Positions 12,121 through 23,025 are shown, counted from the stretch's first letter. The stretch is 64,000 nucleotides of DNA from Gnetum montanum (GCA_015680685.1 MNCI01028897.1:92580-156579); one strand, 5' to 3'. Notes: generated from the sequence alone by a model not told the origin. A program made the numbers and translations.

Positions 12121-12952
12121 ATTAACTACTTCTAGACCCCCAAATGTTATTACTAATCCATCTACTAAGAGAAAAGCTTTTGATCCAAACAGAAGAGATA
12201 GGAATAAAGGTAAAGACAATCAAGTAGAGAAAAGTACTCCAAATCAGTCTTTTAATAAATGGATAAAGAACCCAAGCTTTATTGGTGATGGAAAGTATGA
12301 TTTGATTGAAGACCTTAAACATGTCAAGGCCAATATTAGCTATTATCAATTGCTTCAAATAGGAGATCAACAAAGAAAGGCTTTAGAGTTCATTAAAGGT
12401 AAAAGGAGACTTGGAGAATTAGAGTTAAGTTATGTGTATAATAATGATGAGAAATTAAAGACATCGTATGATAAGAAAGCTCCTCCTTTTCTTTTGACAA
12501 TGAAATTAAAGGATAAATACTTACATAATTGTTTGGTTGATTCTAGAGCTACGTCTACTATAATGCCATTGTCTATATGTAAGAAACTCGGTTTAATTCC
12601 TGAAAAATCAAATAAAAAGATTATTCAAGTGGATAAAAGTAGATTGGAGATCGTGGGTCAATTACCAAATGTTCTATTAAAAATTTCTTCTGAATCCCAC
12701 GTCAGAAGTAGAGTAACTATTCAAGTGGCAGGTATACCAGATTCACATAGTCTCTTATTGAGTAGAAGTTGGAGCAAGAATTTCTCAGGTTACATATCAA
12801 CAGATTATTCTCACATTTGGCTACCTTGGAAAGGAGAACCAAATAAAATATACATCTATAGTGAATATTTGATGATTGATAACATTACTTCAAATGGAAA
12901 AAGTAAAATCGTTGAAAAGGTGGTGTTGAAAAGAAAATTTGTACACTCCTAG
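12121..12952 (+). pseudogene. Gypsy aspartic protease region
   Basis: The protease would process the polyprotein. The open frame at 12302-12952 contains YDLIEDLKHVKANISYYQLL, typical just upstream of plant gypsy proteases, then FLLTMKLKDKYLHNCLVDSRA. The catalytic DSGA box reads DSRA at about 12538-12549: the Asp remains but the Gly is Arg, which should inactivate it. KKLGLIP and the SLLLSRSWSKNF segment follow, a variant of the ILGRPW region. A basic Lys/Arg/Asn stretch precedes it at 12121-12300. The frame stops at 12952, before the upstream RNase H. Confidence 0.85.
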
Positions 12953-12977
12953 AAAATCATGGTTCTGAAAAAAAAAC

Positions 12978-13430
12978 TCAAAGAATGAGGATAAATGGAA
13001 GTTATACTTTGATGGTTTATGTAATTCAAAAGGTGTAGGAGTTGGTATAGTTATATTAAGGAATGTTTCACCTGAAAGACTCAAAGAAATTCATCTATCT
13101 TTCTTGTGTACTAACAACAAAGCTAAGTATGAAGCTTTATGTATTGGTATAAGAATAGATCTAGATAAAAAGATTAGACTAATCACTATAAAAGGAGACT
13201 CAAGATTATTTTGTCAACAAGTAAAGGGTAACTTTGTAGTAAAGAGCTTATTATTAAGACCTTATAAGCAACTTGCTTGTAAGATGTTAGATCAGTTTCA
13301 ACATTGTCGAATAGAGCATATAAACAAAGCAGAGAGTCTTATAGCAGATGATTTGGCAAAGGCATCTTCAACATTGGATATGAAAATAATAGAAAGTTAC
13401 AAAAATGTAATGGGTGAAGAAGAACATTAG
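12978..13430 (+). CDS. Additional RNase H domain (RVT_3 type) between protease and RT
   Basis: This is an RNase H domain of the RVT_3 (PF13456) kind, the second RNase H known in Tat/Ogre elements. It would degrade RNA in RNA-DNA hybrids during reverse transcription. One frame is free of stops to 13430 and holds all four acidic positions: D in YFDG (13011), E in NNKAKYEAL (13131), D in IKGDSRL (13197) and D in LIADDLAKA (13347 or 13350). The intervening CQQVKGNF and RIEHINKAES also fit. It starts inside the polyprotein, so no own ATG is expected. The unusual point is its place upstream of the RT; I recall it downstream of the RT-linked RNase H in most described elements. It is the best preserved domain of this element, but the polyprotein around it is broken. 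Confidence 0.85.
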   Translation, partial: SKNEDKWKLYFDGLCNSKGVGVGIVILRNVSPERLKEIHLSFLCTNNKAKYEALCIGIRIDLDKKIRLITIKGDSRLFCQQVKGNFVVKSLLLRPYKQLACKMLDQFQHCRIEHINKAESLIADDLAKASSTLDMKIIESYKNVMGEEEH

Positions 13431-13496
13431 CCATTAGTACCAAATAACATAAGACATTTACAAGTATTTGAAGATGATGACAAAGTACTAAGATTT

Positions 13497-14700
13497 ATGA
13501 AAAACAAACAAGAATTTGAGGATCAACTGATACCTAAAACGTCATCACACTCCAAAGCTAATTTCATTCCAAGAAGGATGATTGACTTGGAACATGAGTT
13601 CAAGAAGCATTTACTTATTGGAAAGGATATACAAAACCCAGATAGTCAATCTTTCGAGGTAGTGAATTTTGGATTAGACAAGATGCCAAAGATGTTGAAT
13701 GTTACAAAAGAAAGAGATTTGAGTTTTAAGAAAAACTTGTTAACATGTCTAAGAAATAATTTGGACAATTTTGCTTCGTCTTATGATGATCTTAAATTTT
13801 TTATACCAGATGTGATGACACATAAAATTCCTTTAATAGAAGGTTGTAAAATAGTCAATAAAAAACAAAGGAAATTTAATCCATCATTTGAACTAGCTAT
13901 GGAAACCGAAATCAAGAAGTTATTGCAAGCATAAATCATATATCCAGTACGATATTCAACATGGCTTGCTAACCTCATTCTAGTGAGAAATAAAAATGGT
14001 AATATAAGGCTTTGTGTAGACTTTATAAATTTGAATGATGCCTCAAAAAAGGATAAGTATCCACTTCCAAGAATTGATGAGATGCTGATTAAAGTCTCAG
14101 GTTGTCAAGTATATTCTTTTTTACATGGTTTCTCAGGTTATAATCAAATCATGGTAGATAAGAATGATAGATACAAAATACCATTTATCACTAAATGAGG
14201 AACTTTCTCTTACCAAAGAATGCCATTTGGATTGTCAAATGCTAGAGCTACTTCCAAAGAGAAATGGATTTAACATTTAAGGATTTATTCGAAAAATTTG
14301 TGGCAGTTTATTTGAATGATATTACAATATTCTCAAGAAAAAAAGAAGATCATATTAATCATCTCCAGCAAGTTTTTGATAGATGTCGTGAGTTTGGTAT
14401 TTCATTAAATCCTAAGAACTGTATCTTCAGGGTTAAATCTGGAATCTTATTAGGCCATGTGATATGTCAAGAAGGAATTTCCATAGACAATTCTTGAATC
14501 CAAAAAGTACAGAATATTGAGCATCCCACAAGTAAGAAATCTCTTAGATCTTTCTTTGAGAAGATAAAATTTGTGAAAAAGTTCATTCCTGGGTTTACTA
14601 AAATTACCAAACCTTTGATGCATATGCTAAAAAAGGATGTCCAAGTAGAGAAAACACTAGAATCAAAGAGAGCTTTATTGGAAATTAAAAATACTATACA
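13497..14700 (+). pseudogene. Gypsy reverse transcriptase, broken
   Basis: The first frame, 13497-13934, is N-terminal pol sequence (HKIPLIEGCKIVNKKQRKFN). It continues past a stop at 13932 with YPVRYSTWLANLILVRNKNG and LCVDFINLNDA. The FLDGFSGYNQI box reads FLHGFSGYNQI, with His at 14124 in place of the first catalytic Asp. A stop at 14196 replaces the expected Trp in the TKWGTF motif, and after MPFGLSNARAT (near 14252) the frame shifts by one. The second catalytic box is YLND (14309-14320) instead of YLDD. The thumb-side region (GISLNPKNCIF, GHVICQEGI, FIPGFTKITKPL) follows. With both metal-binding motifs damaged, this RT is dead. Confidence 0.92.
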
Positions 14701-15214
14701 AGAAGCTCCATATTTGGTAAAGCCTAGGCTAAAAGAAGATTTTTGGTTATATTCTTTTACTTCAAATGATTTTATCGATGTTGTTTTAACACAAAAGGAT
14801 GATAAAGGTTAAGATGAACCAATTGGATTTTTTGGGTATCAGTTAAAAGGTTTAGAATTAAATTATTTAGACTTAGAGAAATAAGCTCTTGTAGTCATCA
14901 AATCACTTTAGCATTTTAAATATTATTTGAAAACTTCATTAGTCCACATTATGCTAATTGAACCCACCATCAAGCGATTCCTAGCCCAAAATGAGATTGG
15001 GTTAAAAAAAGGAAAATGGCTTATAAAGTTAGAAAGTTTTAGATTTTTATTGGAAATATGCAAAAAAATTAAGGGAATGGAATTAGCCAAGTTAATGGCC
15101 AGAGAAAATGAAGTATGTACACTTGACACCCATGAAAAGAATTGGTATGATAAAATTCTCAAATTTCTTAATACAAGGAAAATCCTAAATAATTTAACTA
15201 CAAGTCAAAAATAG
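14701..15214 (+). pseudogene. RT-linked RNase H and connection
   Basis: This is the usual RNase H that follows gypsy RT, in the same frame as the second half of the RT. Visible elements are LYSFTSNDFIDVVLTQKDD, a degraded form of the TDASD box, then PIGFFGYQL, LNYLDLEK and LVHIMLIEPTIKRFL. KGKWLIKLESFRFLLE and MELAKLMARENE follow, the standard tail before integrase. Stops lie near 14811 and 14882 and in the SLxHFKYYL segment. The element therefore carries two different RNase H domains on either side of the RT. Confidence 0.85.
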
Positions 15215-15234
15215 CTTTTTTCAAAAAAGCATGA

Positions 15235-16390
15235 AGATTCATTGTTAAAGATGGTATATTATATAGAAAATATTTTCAAAGGGTATTATTAGAATGTGTT
15301 CATAATGATGAAATTAGTTTCATTTTGGAACAATTTCATGATCATTTGAATTTATTTTATGAATCCCCTAAGTCCACTATGCAACATATACTTTGATATG
15401 GATATTACTGGCCTTCCACGTATCAAGACATTAGTTCAAAGATTTAAAAATTCTATAAATGTCAAATTCATGGGTCCAAAATTAAAAAGGAAAAAGCCCC
15501 TTTAAAGACAATAGTTGCAGATAGACCATTTCAGCAATGGGATTTGGATTTTATTGGTACAATTACTCCTTCAAGAGTCGGACACAAGTTTATTCACACA
15601 GCTACTGATTATTTCACTAAATGGTCTAAAGCAAAGGCTCAAAGAGGACGTTCAGCATCAAATGTGATTAAGTTTCTAGGAGACCACATTCTAAGTAGAT
15701 TTGGTCTACCTAAAGTGTTAGTATCAGACAATGGATCGACATTCAAATCTGAAGAGTTTATCAAATGGGCATTAGAAAAATTTATTTTCTTATTTTTGTC
15801 ATCAAACTATTATCCCCAAGGAAATGGCCTAGCAGAATCTACTAATAAAAAGCTTATCGCTTATATTAAGAAATTGATGGATGAGAATCTAGGAAATTGG
15901 ATCAATCATCTACAATCCATGTTATGGTTAGATCGAATTAGATTTAAGAGAGCTATTGGGACATCACCATATAAGTTAGTTTCTGGTTTTCCAACAAGAA
16001 TTACAAATAAGATTGTAAGCTCAGCTTCTAAGTTTGTATAAAGATATAGTGAAAATACTGATAAAGATATAAGTTTCATGACTTTGCTTATTAAAAGAGA
16101 AGCTGAAGTAGATAAAGCAAGGGATAATTTGTTACAGAATACCTCTCAAGTTAAAAGATGGTTTGATAGGAGAGCTCTAAAAAGAACTTTCAAGATAGGA
16201 GACCTTGTCCTATTATGGAATATGAAGAAACCTAATAAGTTTACATCGACGTGGATTGGTCCATTTCAAATTACAAAGAAATTGTCTTAGGATACCTACA
16301 AATTATCAACTTTTGGTGGCATGGAATTGCAATTTCTATATAATGTTTTGCACATAAAACATTATTTTGGACAATTACATACAACTTGAA
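15235..16390 (+). pseudogene. Gypsy integrase, few breaks, DDE intact
   Basis: Integrase inserts the cDNA into the host genome. One frame covers the domain. KDGILYRKYF opens it; the zinc-binding region (FHDHLNLFYESPKSTMQHIL and following) is degenerate and holds stops near 15394 and 15450. The catalytic core is open at 15544-16041, with Asp in WDLDFIGT (15547), Asp in VSDNGSTF (15727) and Glu in GLAESTNKK (15835). The last two are 35 residues apart, the canonical DX35E spacing. The C-terminal part at 16078-16290 ends with GDLVLLWNMKKPNKF and TWIGPFQITK. A stop at 16039 precedes it and another follows KKLS. The last readable codons are near 16388. Confidence 0.92.
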
Positions 16391-16718
16391 GACATCCTTA
16401 CACAAAAGTAATATATGTATATACTATATTACTAGCAGTATAGTATTAATTATTATGTTTAATTATGCTATTGGTATATAGTTAGATTATTAGATAGTAT
16501 ATTATAATAATAAATATATTTAGGATTAATTTATTTAAATTATAAATTAGTTTTATAAGTTAATTCCTACAAGTGAAACAAGTGGAAACCTACATGTGTG
16601 ACAAGTGGAGAAGGTGACTCACCCACCACTTAGTGAATATTTTGAAAAGTGGTTAGAATGCACAAAAAGAGAGATAATTGGTTAAAGACTCTTAGAGGAA
16701 AATTTAAATTTCTAGCTA
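16391..16718 (+). other. AT-rich spacer after integrase
   Basis: There is no coding signal. The segment from about 16410 to 16560 is very AT-rich and includes the inverted pair atactata / tatagtat around 16427-16445. It separates pol from a TATA box and a further ORF. Confidence 0.5.
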
Positions 16719-16728
16719 CTATAAAAAG
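16719..16728 (+). promoter_or_regulatory. Candidate internal TATA box
   Basis: The sequence is ctataaaaag, the same ten bases as the LTR TATA box. It lies 109 bases before the ATG of the 3' ORF, a plausible spacing for a separate transcript. Confidence 0.45.
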
Positions 16729-16827
16729 AGGGGGGTTTGCCTAGGATTTCCACATCTTCCAATTCAAGTTGAGTACAGAACGTAAGAGAGAGCTAATTTG
16801 AAAGAGAAGATAGATTTTGGGAGAATA

Positions 16828-17313
16828 ATGAGAAAGCCTTTCATTCCTTATGTGATGGGATGTTGCCCAGAACATGTGTTAAAGGCTTACTTGAAAGCTA
16901 AAGCATGTGGATCACCTAAAGAGTGTCCTTTCATGACTTGGTTGGCTGATGAATTCTCATTCCTCACAAGAGGTTTAGAGATAGAATCAAATATTTGGGG
17001 ACAATATCAAAATTGCACCCAAGAAGAGGAAAGGGAAGAAGAATAACCAATCAATGGAGATTCATGAGAAAAAGCCTTTGTGTCCCAAGAAGAAGAAGAA
17101 GGACAAAATTAGGAAGAACAGAAGAATTTGTTTGAAAAAGAAGATGAGAAGATTGTTGAAGAAAAAGCTCCAGCAAATCAAGTTGGAAGCTCCACCAAGC
17201 CAGAAAATAATAGAACATCCTTCATCACATCAGAAATTGCCTATGAGAAAGTTAGAGATATGAGGATTCCTACCAAAGTAACCCTCATAGTTTTGTTCCC
17301 ATCTCAAGAATAG
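16828..17313 (+). pseudogene. Extra ORF between integrase and 3' LTR, function unknown
   Basis: I do not recognise this protein. A frame starts at the ATG at 16828 (MRKPFIPYVMGCCPEHVLKA), encodes about 73 residues with four Cys, and runs to 17046. It continues in the same frame after three stops (about 17044-17110) to 17313, with a Lys/Glu-rich part (EEQKNLFEKEDEKIVEEKAP) ending in IPTKVTLIVLFPSQE. There is no signal peptide or obvious membrane segment, so an envelope-like protein is not supported. The place, downstream of integrase and before the polypurine tract, is where some plant gypsy elements carry an accessory ORF. The TATA box at 16719 may serve it. It could also be captured host sequence. 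Confidence 0.5.
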
Positions 17314-17502
17314 TCCATGGATAAAGGACTTGATAATGTACAATTTGTTATTTTTTAGGAATGAGGTTTTTATACCACCAAACCTTATGTTTGATCGGAA
17401 TTTTCATCCAAAAATATTTATCTATTCTGCTATAAAAATTTAATAAAAGTTTCAGTACATTTTAGTTCTAGAATGGGGCTTGCATAAATTTCTTTAAGCT
17501 TT

Positions 17503-17518
17503 TAAAGTGGGGTAGAAA
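17503..17518 (+). promoter_or_regulatory. Polypurine tract before the 3' LTR
   Basis: The sequence aaagtggggtagaaa lies immediately before the LTR start tgttggca at 17519. This is the expected primer for plus-strand DNA synthesis and supports the LTR boundary. Confidence 0.75.
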
Positions 17519-18310
17519 TGTTGGCACATTTTGTCCATTTCATGGAATAGGTTGGCATGATAAAATTGGTTAAAGGTTTTTGTAGTTTGATAGTTGAAGA
17601 AGTGGCAAAAGTTTCAGTTTGAGAGAAAAAGAATAAGAGTTAAAATGCAGTTAATAACAACATTCCTTTAATTTAAGAAAAAAATATAGGAGCATCATTC
17701 CTCAATCAGGCTTACAAGTCTCCACTAATGAGTACAGGACCACAAACATGTTTTTTTCCCTCTATAATTATTAGCATTGCATTTCACAAGGCAACAATAT
17801 AGATATATATATATATTATGATCCACTGGGATTTACTAATGAATATCTAGATAATCTGAATGCTTGCTTTTCATCTCTATCACAACTAACCAATGTCTAG
17901 CAAGATTATGAAGGAAGTTCAATTTCTATACACATCATTTATATGATATAAATCTATACCAAATCAAAGAGCATTTCAAGTCAAATTCGTTTTGTATCCA
18001 CTTCATTTTTGGAAAGCATATCTCTACAACAATGCGAATTTAGCAGTCCGATGCAAGCTGAAGTTATTTCTCCTGTAAAATTTAGGAATACATCATCTAA
18101 AATTTCTTGGCAAGCATGATATTTTTTTCTGTAATCGAAAAGAAAAAGTGGAATTCCACATGATGAAGAAAGTGCTCTCCATTATTGCAAGGGACCATAG
18201 TATCTGAACCAAATTTCACAATACCAATCAAAGCTGAGCATAGCAATCCATTATTCAATGGCATAACTCTAAATAATACATGCCCTTAAAAAAAAGAAAC
18301 ATTCATATAA

Positions 18311-18573
18311 AATGTAAGAAATGGGATTATCTAACAGTTGTGCCAATGCGTCGTCACTAGAGTTATCATTACCACAGCAGCCATACTCTACAATCATGTT
18401 GGTCCAGTTCATTACATTCTGCTCAGGCATTTCGTCAAACACTTCCCCTATGAACTCGATTAGCTCCAATTTTGAATAAGTTTTGATAAAGCCTAATGTA
18501 AAAAACAACATGCTCACGAAATCCAAATTTTCATGATCTATGCATGAATCTGGGCACCGAGTTCCAAGTTGTA
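18311..18573 (-). pseudogene. Captured PPR (PLS-type) gene fragment in the 3' LTR
   Basis: This is the cleaner of the two copies. On the minus strand, YNLELGAQIHA (18573-18541) is followed, in another frame, by FIKTYSKLELIEFIGEVFDE and MPEQNVMNWTNMIVEYGCCG. These match the LGAQIHA and VFDEMPERNVVSWTxMI elements of PLS-class pentatricopeptide proteins. A frame change separates the two parts and the repeat array is cut after one to two repeats, so it cannot make a PPR protein. It is antisense to the retrotransposon and about 1 kb upstream of the LTR TATA box. Confidence 0.75.
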
Positions 18574-19570
18574 GGAGACGTGGCATGGCTTCTCAGACTT
18601 GCCCTACCAGCCCGCTCTTCTAGAGATGGCCCAGTAGCACTACATGAGCTTGATTAAGGGCAACATCATGACAGTGCCCAAAGCCCTACCCAGTACAACC
18701 TTTGCATTCTAGAGCTCAGACCCGCCTCTACTATAAATGTGCATGTATCTTGCTAGGTTCTAGCATCCTGGCCTCCATATACTGGGGTGCTCTTAGAGAT
18801 GGCACATGGTGGCAGCAACTGAACACCACATGACAACATTATTAGACGTAGCAGCAGGGCCTTGTTTTGTGGTGGCAGTTGATGTCTAGTTCTGGCTGAG
18901 ATTGGCACTTGGAATGGGGCAAAGCATGTATCCATTTCTACGGGTTTTTCACAGGGACAAGGAAGCAAAGAAATAAGATAGTAGTTGAAGAATGACTGAC
19001 CAGTTATTTGCTCCCCACCATTCTCGTAAATATCACTTGTAATCCATGCAACAAAAATTTATTAGTACATTGAGTTTGAAGATAATAAGGTATAGAAAGG
19101 TGCAAACGCAAATGATTTATTTATATAAGCTTGCAAGGATCAGCTTTCTTGATCTGAAAGACCATGCAGCCACCACCACCAACATCTACACTAAGGTGGA
19201 TGTTGAATTACTTTCTTATTGCTGCTTGTTCATGAAAATTACTAGGGCTTTGTACATAGTGGGTGATGATATTTGACAATTAAAATCCTAAAAAAGATAA
19301 AATGACAATTGTATGGAGCGCTTATATTATGGAGATCTTGGCATTATTTCTTAAAATTATTATTTAGGTTCTGAATTATAAAAATATATATATATTTGAA
19401 AAGAAACATGCCAATGTTAGCATGATTTTCTCCTAACTTCATGTATAAGTTTTAACTTCCTAACTTTTTGGGCAAGTAATATCTCCTAACTTGTTGGGTA
19501 AGTTATAACTTCCTTACTTGGGAGAGAAATTACCCAAGATATTTTGGAATATCTAACTACCTATGAGACC

Positions 19571-19580
19571 CTATAAAAAG
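19571..19580 (+). promoter_or_regulatory. TATA box of the 3' LTR
   Basis: The sequence is ctataaaaag, in the same context as in the 5' LTR. If active it would transcribe rightward into the truncated LTR end and flanking repeats. Confidence 0.65.
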
Positions 19581-20739
19581 GCTTCAGGGATTAGAAGAAA
19601 GATATCACACTACAGGGTCTCACCTTGGGTCTTGGAAAGAGCATTAGAAAAGAAGAAATTGTGAAAGATTCCATGTAAGATGACTTGTTAAAGACAACAT
19701 TTCAGCCTCTTTGTCATAGTCCTATGAGTTATGTTTATTTTTTATTTCATTTAAATTGTTTAACTAGTGGTTTAGATAGTATCATGTTTGGCAAGTAATT
19801 TTGAGATTTTTAGATTGCTCTTATTGTTCTTGTTGCATGATAGAAAATTTCTACTAAAATGTTTCCATAGAAGAGCTTGTGTTTGAAAGCCTTAAGAATA
19901 TTTTAGTAGTAAATTTTATTATTGTGCAATGTATAAGAACTACTATTGAGATTGTTGTAAGAGAGCCTCTACATCTAGTCAAGCTGTTGAACCATTCAAT
20001 CGTCAAGAGAGTTCAAAAAATATTTGGTATTTTGATAGGACTAGAATAGCTTCTTTTATCATTAAAGTTAATCTCAATGATATTTCAATCAAAAATTGTC
20101 AAGTATTTTAAAGGTTCTGTTGAATGCAATTGTTAACATGCATTATCTATCCAAAATGGAGTCTCGTACATGATAGTTTACGCAGCAATTTTTTGGTAGC
20201 ATAGTAGGATTATCTTGAAGAAATTGCTTATTTGAGCCTTGAAAGTTTGAACAACTCATAGTTATTGAATTTAGAATATCTCTATTGCAAATTATTTACT
20301 CTTATCATTTTACCTTTTTAAACATTTGATATCTTTACACAAATCTGCTTTCTTGTTCTCTTCTTTCTATTTCCATTGAATCTAGCTCTATTTCTAGTTT
20401 TCTTGTGGAACTATCTCTTTCTCTGGGGAAAATTAAAAGAAAATTCATAGAGTTAGGCTCAAATTTTTTTGCAAAAATTTATTTGTTACAGGTAGGTATT
20501 ATAATAACCTCATAGAATAGGCAATTGAAGATAACAAAAACTCTCAACAACTCACAATACTTTGCAAAGTTGCCTAAATCTCTTTAAGATAAGTCATTTA
20601 TAGTTTTACACAAAGCCTGATCTTTTCATTTTTCATAATAGCACACTGCAATAGCACACACACATACTCACGTTAACTACTAAGTCTATTTGGAGGTATA
20701 TGGGCCTTGGTGTTGCCAGAGACTAGCAAGCACCTAAAT

Positions 20740-21360
20740 GGATGTGGTGACTACGATAGGCCACACAAAGTGGGTTGGATGGACACTATGGATGCCAATG
20801 AGACAAGAAGAACGTAGAACGCTTGAGTTGTATGGGGTTGTAAGGTGGCCCCTATATGAGCATAGGGTTGGACAAATGTAGTAGTCATTTGCAAGAAAGG
20901 TTAAATTTCCATGATCACCATCTTAAAGAGGATAGGTGAATTGAATCGAGGAGGGATCGTACTAGGGAGTGATTATTGGAAGATAGTGTAGAGGGGGCTC
21001 TTACATTCAAAGTGAACCCCAAACTCATCTTCTTGCTCCTGTGAGGCTTATTCATAGGTTTTCCTTGTACCATGCTTATTTACACAAATAATTTGGAACA
21101 ATAGCTGGTGATAGGACCCTTTGAATGGAATTATGTCAAACAAGGATGAATTGTACTCTTGTCCATCTAGTGGACTTATTCATAGTCTTTTTTTACCTCC
21201 AAGTCAAGAAAATCCACTAGAAATCTTGCTTGGATTTTGGCACAAACAAAATTGTATTATTCATGGCTTAACCCAGCACACTTTAGATGGATTATGGTTT
21301 CAAATGTGTTAGACACCAACATGGAAGGTTAATCTAGATTCATGTTCATAGATTGAGTTG
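20740..21360. other. Unassigned flank
   Basis: I see no gene, domain or clear repeat. A 63-codon open frame at 21121-21312 matches nothing I know. Confidence 0.4.
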
Positions 21361-21640
21361 TGAGAGTTGTTCTTTGCAAAAAATGGCTAACTCTAAAAAC
21401 TACTTAAAAATGACTAAGTCTGCTGGTACTAGAAAAATGGCTGAGTGTAAAAATGGAAAAAAATGTCTAAGTATGGAAAATACAAAAAATTAACTAAGTG
21501 TAAAACTATAGAAAATATGACTAAGTATGAAAATGAAAAAAAATGCTAAGTATAAAAATGCACAAAAAATACTAAGTATGGAAATGTAAAAAAAATGCTA
21601 ACTGTGAAAGCTACTAAAAATGGCTAACTCTGGTGCTACG
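21361..21640 (+). repeat. Tandem-like CTAAGTG/AAAATG repeats
   Basis: About ten loose copies of a 25-35 base unit are present, built as aaaaatg-gctaagtgtaaaa with variants. The core word CTAAGTGT is the reverse complement of the ACACTTAG word of the 1-795 block, so the same repeat family occurs in both orientations. Confidence 0.6.
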
Positions 21641-22299
21641 CTTACTACGCTGGAGACAACTACACTCTTTATGTTAAGAGCTAAATACATTCTCTTGAGC
21701 ACCCAGAATTTTGGTCAAGTGCCAAAGATATGCTTTAGCTTTTGTCTAGTAGGGATCCAAGGGAATTGACAATGGGGTCCAACCTACACCAACTAGTGGT
21801 GGAGAGAGCATGTAAGACAATAATCAAAAAATGTAGAAGGAAATGATGAGGACCTCCTTCACCACAATCTATAACAATAGAAAACATCAATGGTTGGAAT
21901 CACCGATGGGTTAACAGACACATAGCCTTAATCCAACCTCTATTCAAGGGCCTTGCTAGAAATGGAGGTGGAGTACTCTAAATGGTCTTGTCGATTGAAT
22001 AGGGACTTTGCCAGGTGCAACTCAGGTGGTGGGTGCAACCAAGGATGGCATGGTTAGCCAGAATGCAAACGCAAGTGATGTGAAATGGTGTTAAGTGTCA
22101 AAGTACTATTTCAAAATGCTAAATGTCGAGCATAGCCATGGAATGAAGGTGAGCATAGCCAAGGGTTTTGACCAAAATGAGGATGTCAACTTGTGGAGAC
22201 TATCACCTAAGCATAGTATAGTGCGATGATGCATTAAAAATGCAAAAAGATGTAAGAAAAATGCAAGAAATGCTAGAAATGGAAGAAAGAAATGGAACA

Positions 22300-23025
22300 C
22301 CACCTTAAATTGCATTATAGTTACCTCTGAAAGGGTGTTAGAAGGTATATAGTATACAACAATTGCAATGGGAGCATAGTCACAATCTTGGTGGTGTTAG
22401 GTCATGAAGTTTGGTGCTTACCATGATGAACCGTACCTACAAGGTTGGTCACTATGACGTAGCATGTGAGGTTCTACAGGGCTACAACAAGGCTACAGTG
22501 TACTGTGTAATGCAGTTATGCCTCTCTTCCAATGTGGTCTACTCTAGGTCTTATTCATCCATGAAGCTAATTGCGAAGATGCCAAAATGCCAAATGCTAA
22601 ATGAAAGTGCGAACTACCCATTGATGAAGAATGAAAGCCCAACCCCTAAAATATTGAGGCACAGGGATATTTATAGGGCTAGGGCTAACCCAAAATGCAA
22701 ATCAAGTGCCATGTGGTAGTGTGGTAGGTGGAAATAATGTAGTAGTTATAGTGCTGAGCGTAACAACTATAGTGCTAGAGTGTAATAGCTATAGTGATAG
22801 ACAATAGCATAACACTTAGAAAAATTTCTACAACTTGATATACTTGCCCCATGTTATGTGGGGGATGCATAACTTACTAATTAGAAATTTTTTTGCAAAA
22901 CTAGTAGTTGGAGCTAACTACACTCAACATTTAGAAAAAATTGGGCAAATTGCCATTGTTTTGACACTTAGCCAAATTTGTAGTCAAGACATCAAGACCC
23001 AAAAATTTGTGGCATTTCACTAGGA
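22300..23025 (-). repeat. LTR-like block with TATA box, minus orientation
   Basis: Read on the minus strand, this block begins tgaaatgccacaaatttttg at 23025 and has CTTAG-type repeats. It then has a good plant TATA box, cctataaatatcc (plus-strand 22667-22679), and a transcribed-type stretch to about 22300. The start matches 795 (same orientation) and 31173 (opposite orientation). TG start plus TATA suggests an LTR; the other end is not defined. Confidence 0.45.

Larger units (their letters stand above)
7720..20739 (+). mobile_element. Tat/Ogre-like Ty3/gypsy LTR retrotransposon with 3-kb LTRs
   Basis: Two long direct repeats (7720-10737 and 17519-20739) flank a plus-strand interior coding gag, protease, an extra RNase H, reverse transcriptase, RT-linked RNase H and integrase, followed by a further ORF and a polypurine tract. 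Integrase after RT is the Ty3/gypsy order, and a second RNase H of the RVT_3 type is known from the Tat/Ogre group. A hand comparison of about 250 bases of the two LTRs (9300-9550 against 19090-19340) shows roughly 15 differences, so the insertion is old. The right LTR lacks its last 60 bases or so, so target-site duplications cannot be checked. Every coding frame except the upstream RNase H has stops. Confidence 0.93.
17519..20739 (+). repeat. 3' LTR of the gypsy element, right end truncated
   Basis: It starts tgttggca and aligns with 7720-10689. Similarity stops after gcaagcacctaaat at 20739, so the last 50-60 bases with the GCCAACA terminus are missing. The TATA box is at 19571. It supplies the sequence missing from the gap in the left LTR (about 19588-20068). 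Confidence 0.92.

Noticed and set aside
16828-17313. Envelope-like gene after integrase
   Set aside because: There is no signal peptide, membrane segment or cleavage-site pattern; only the position fits.
22411-22719. Plus-strand frame of 102 codons
   Set aside because: It overlaps a minus-strand LTR-like TATA region and matches nothing known.
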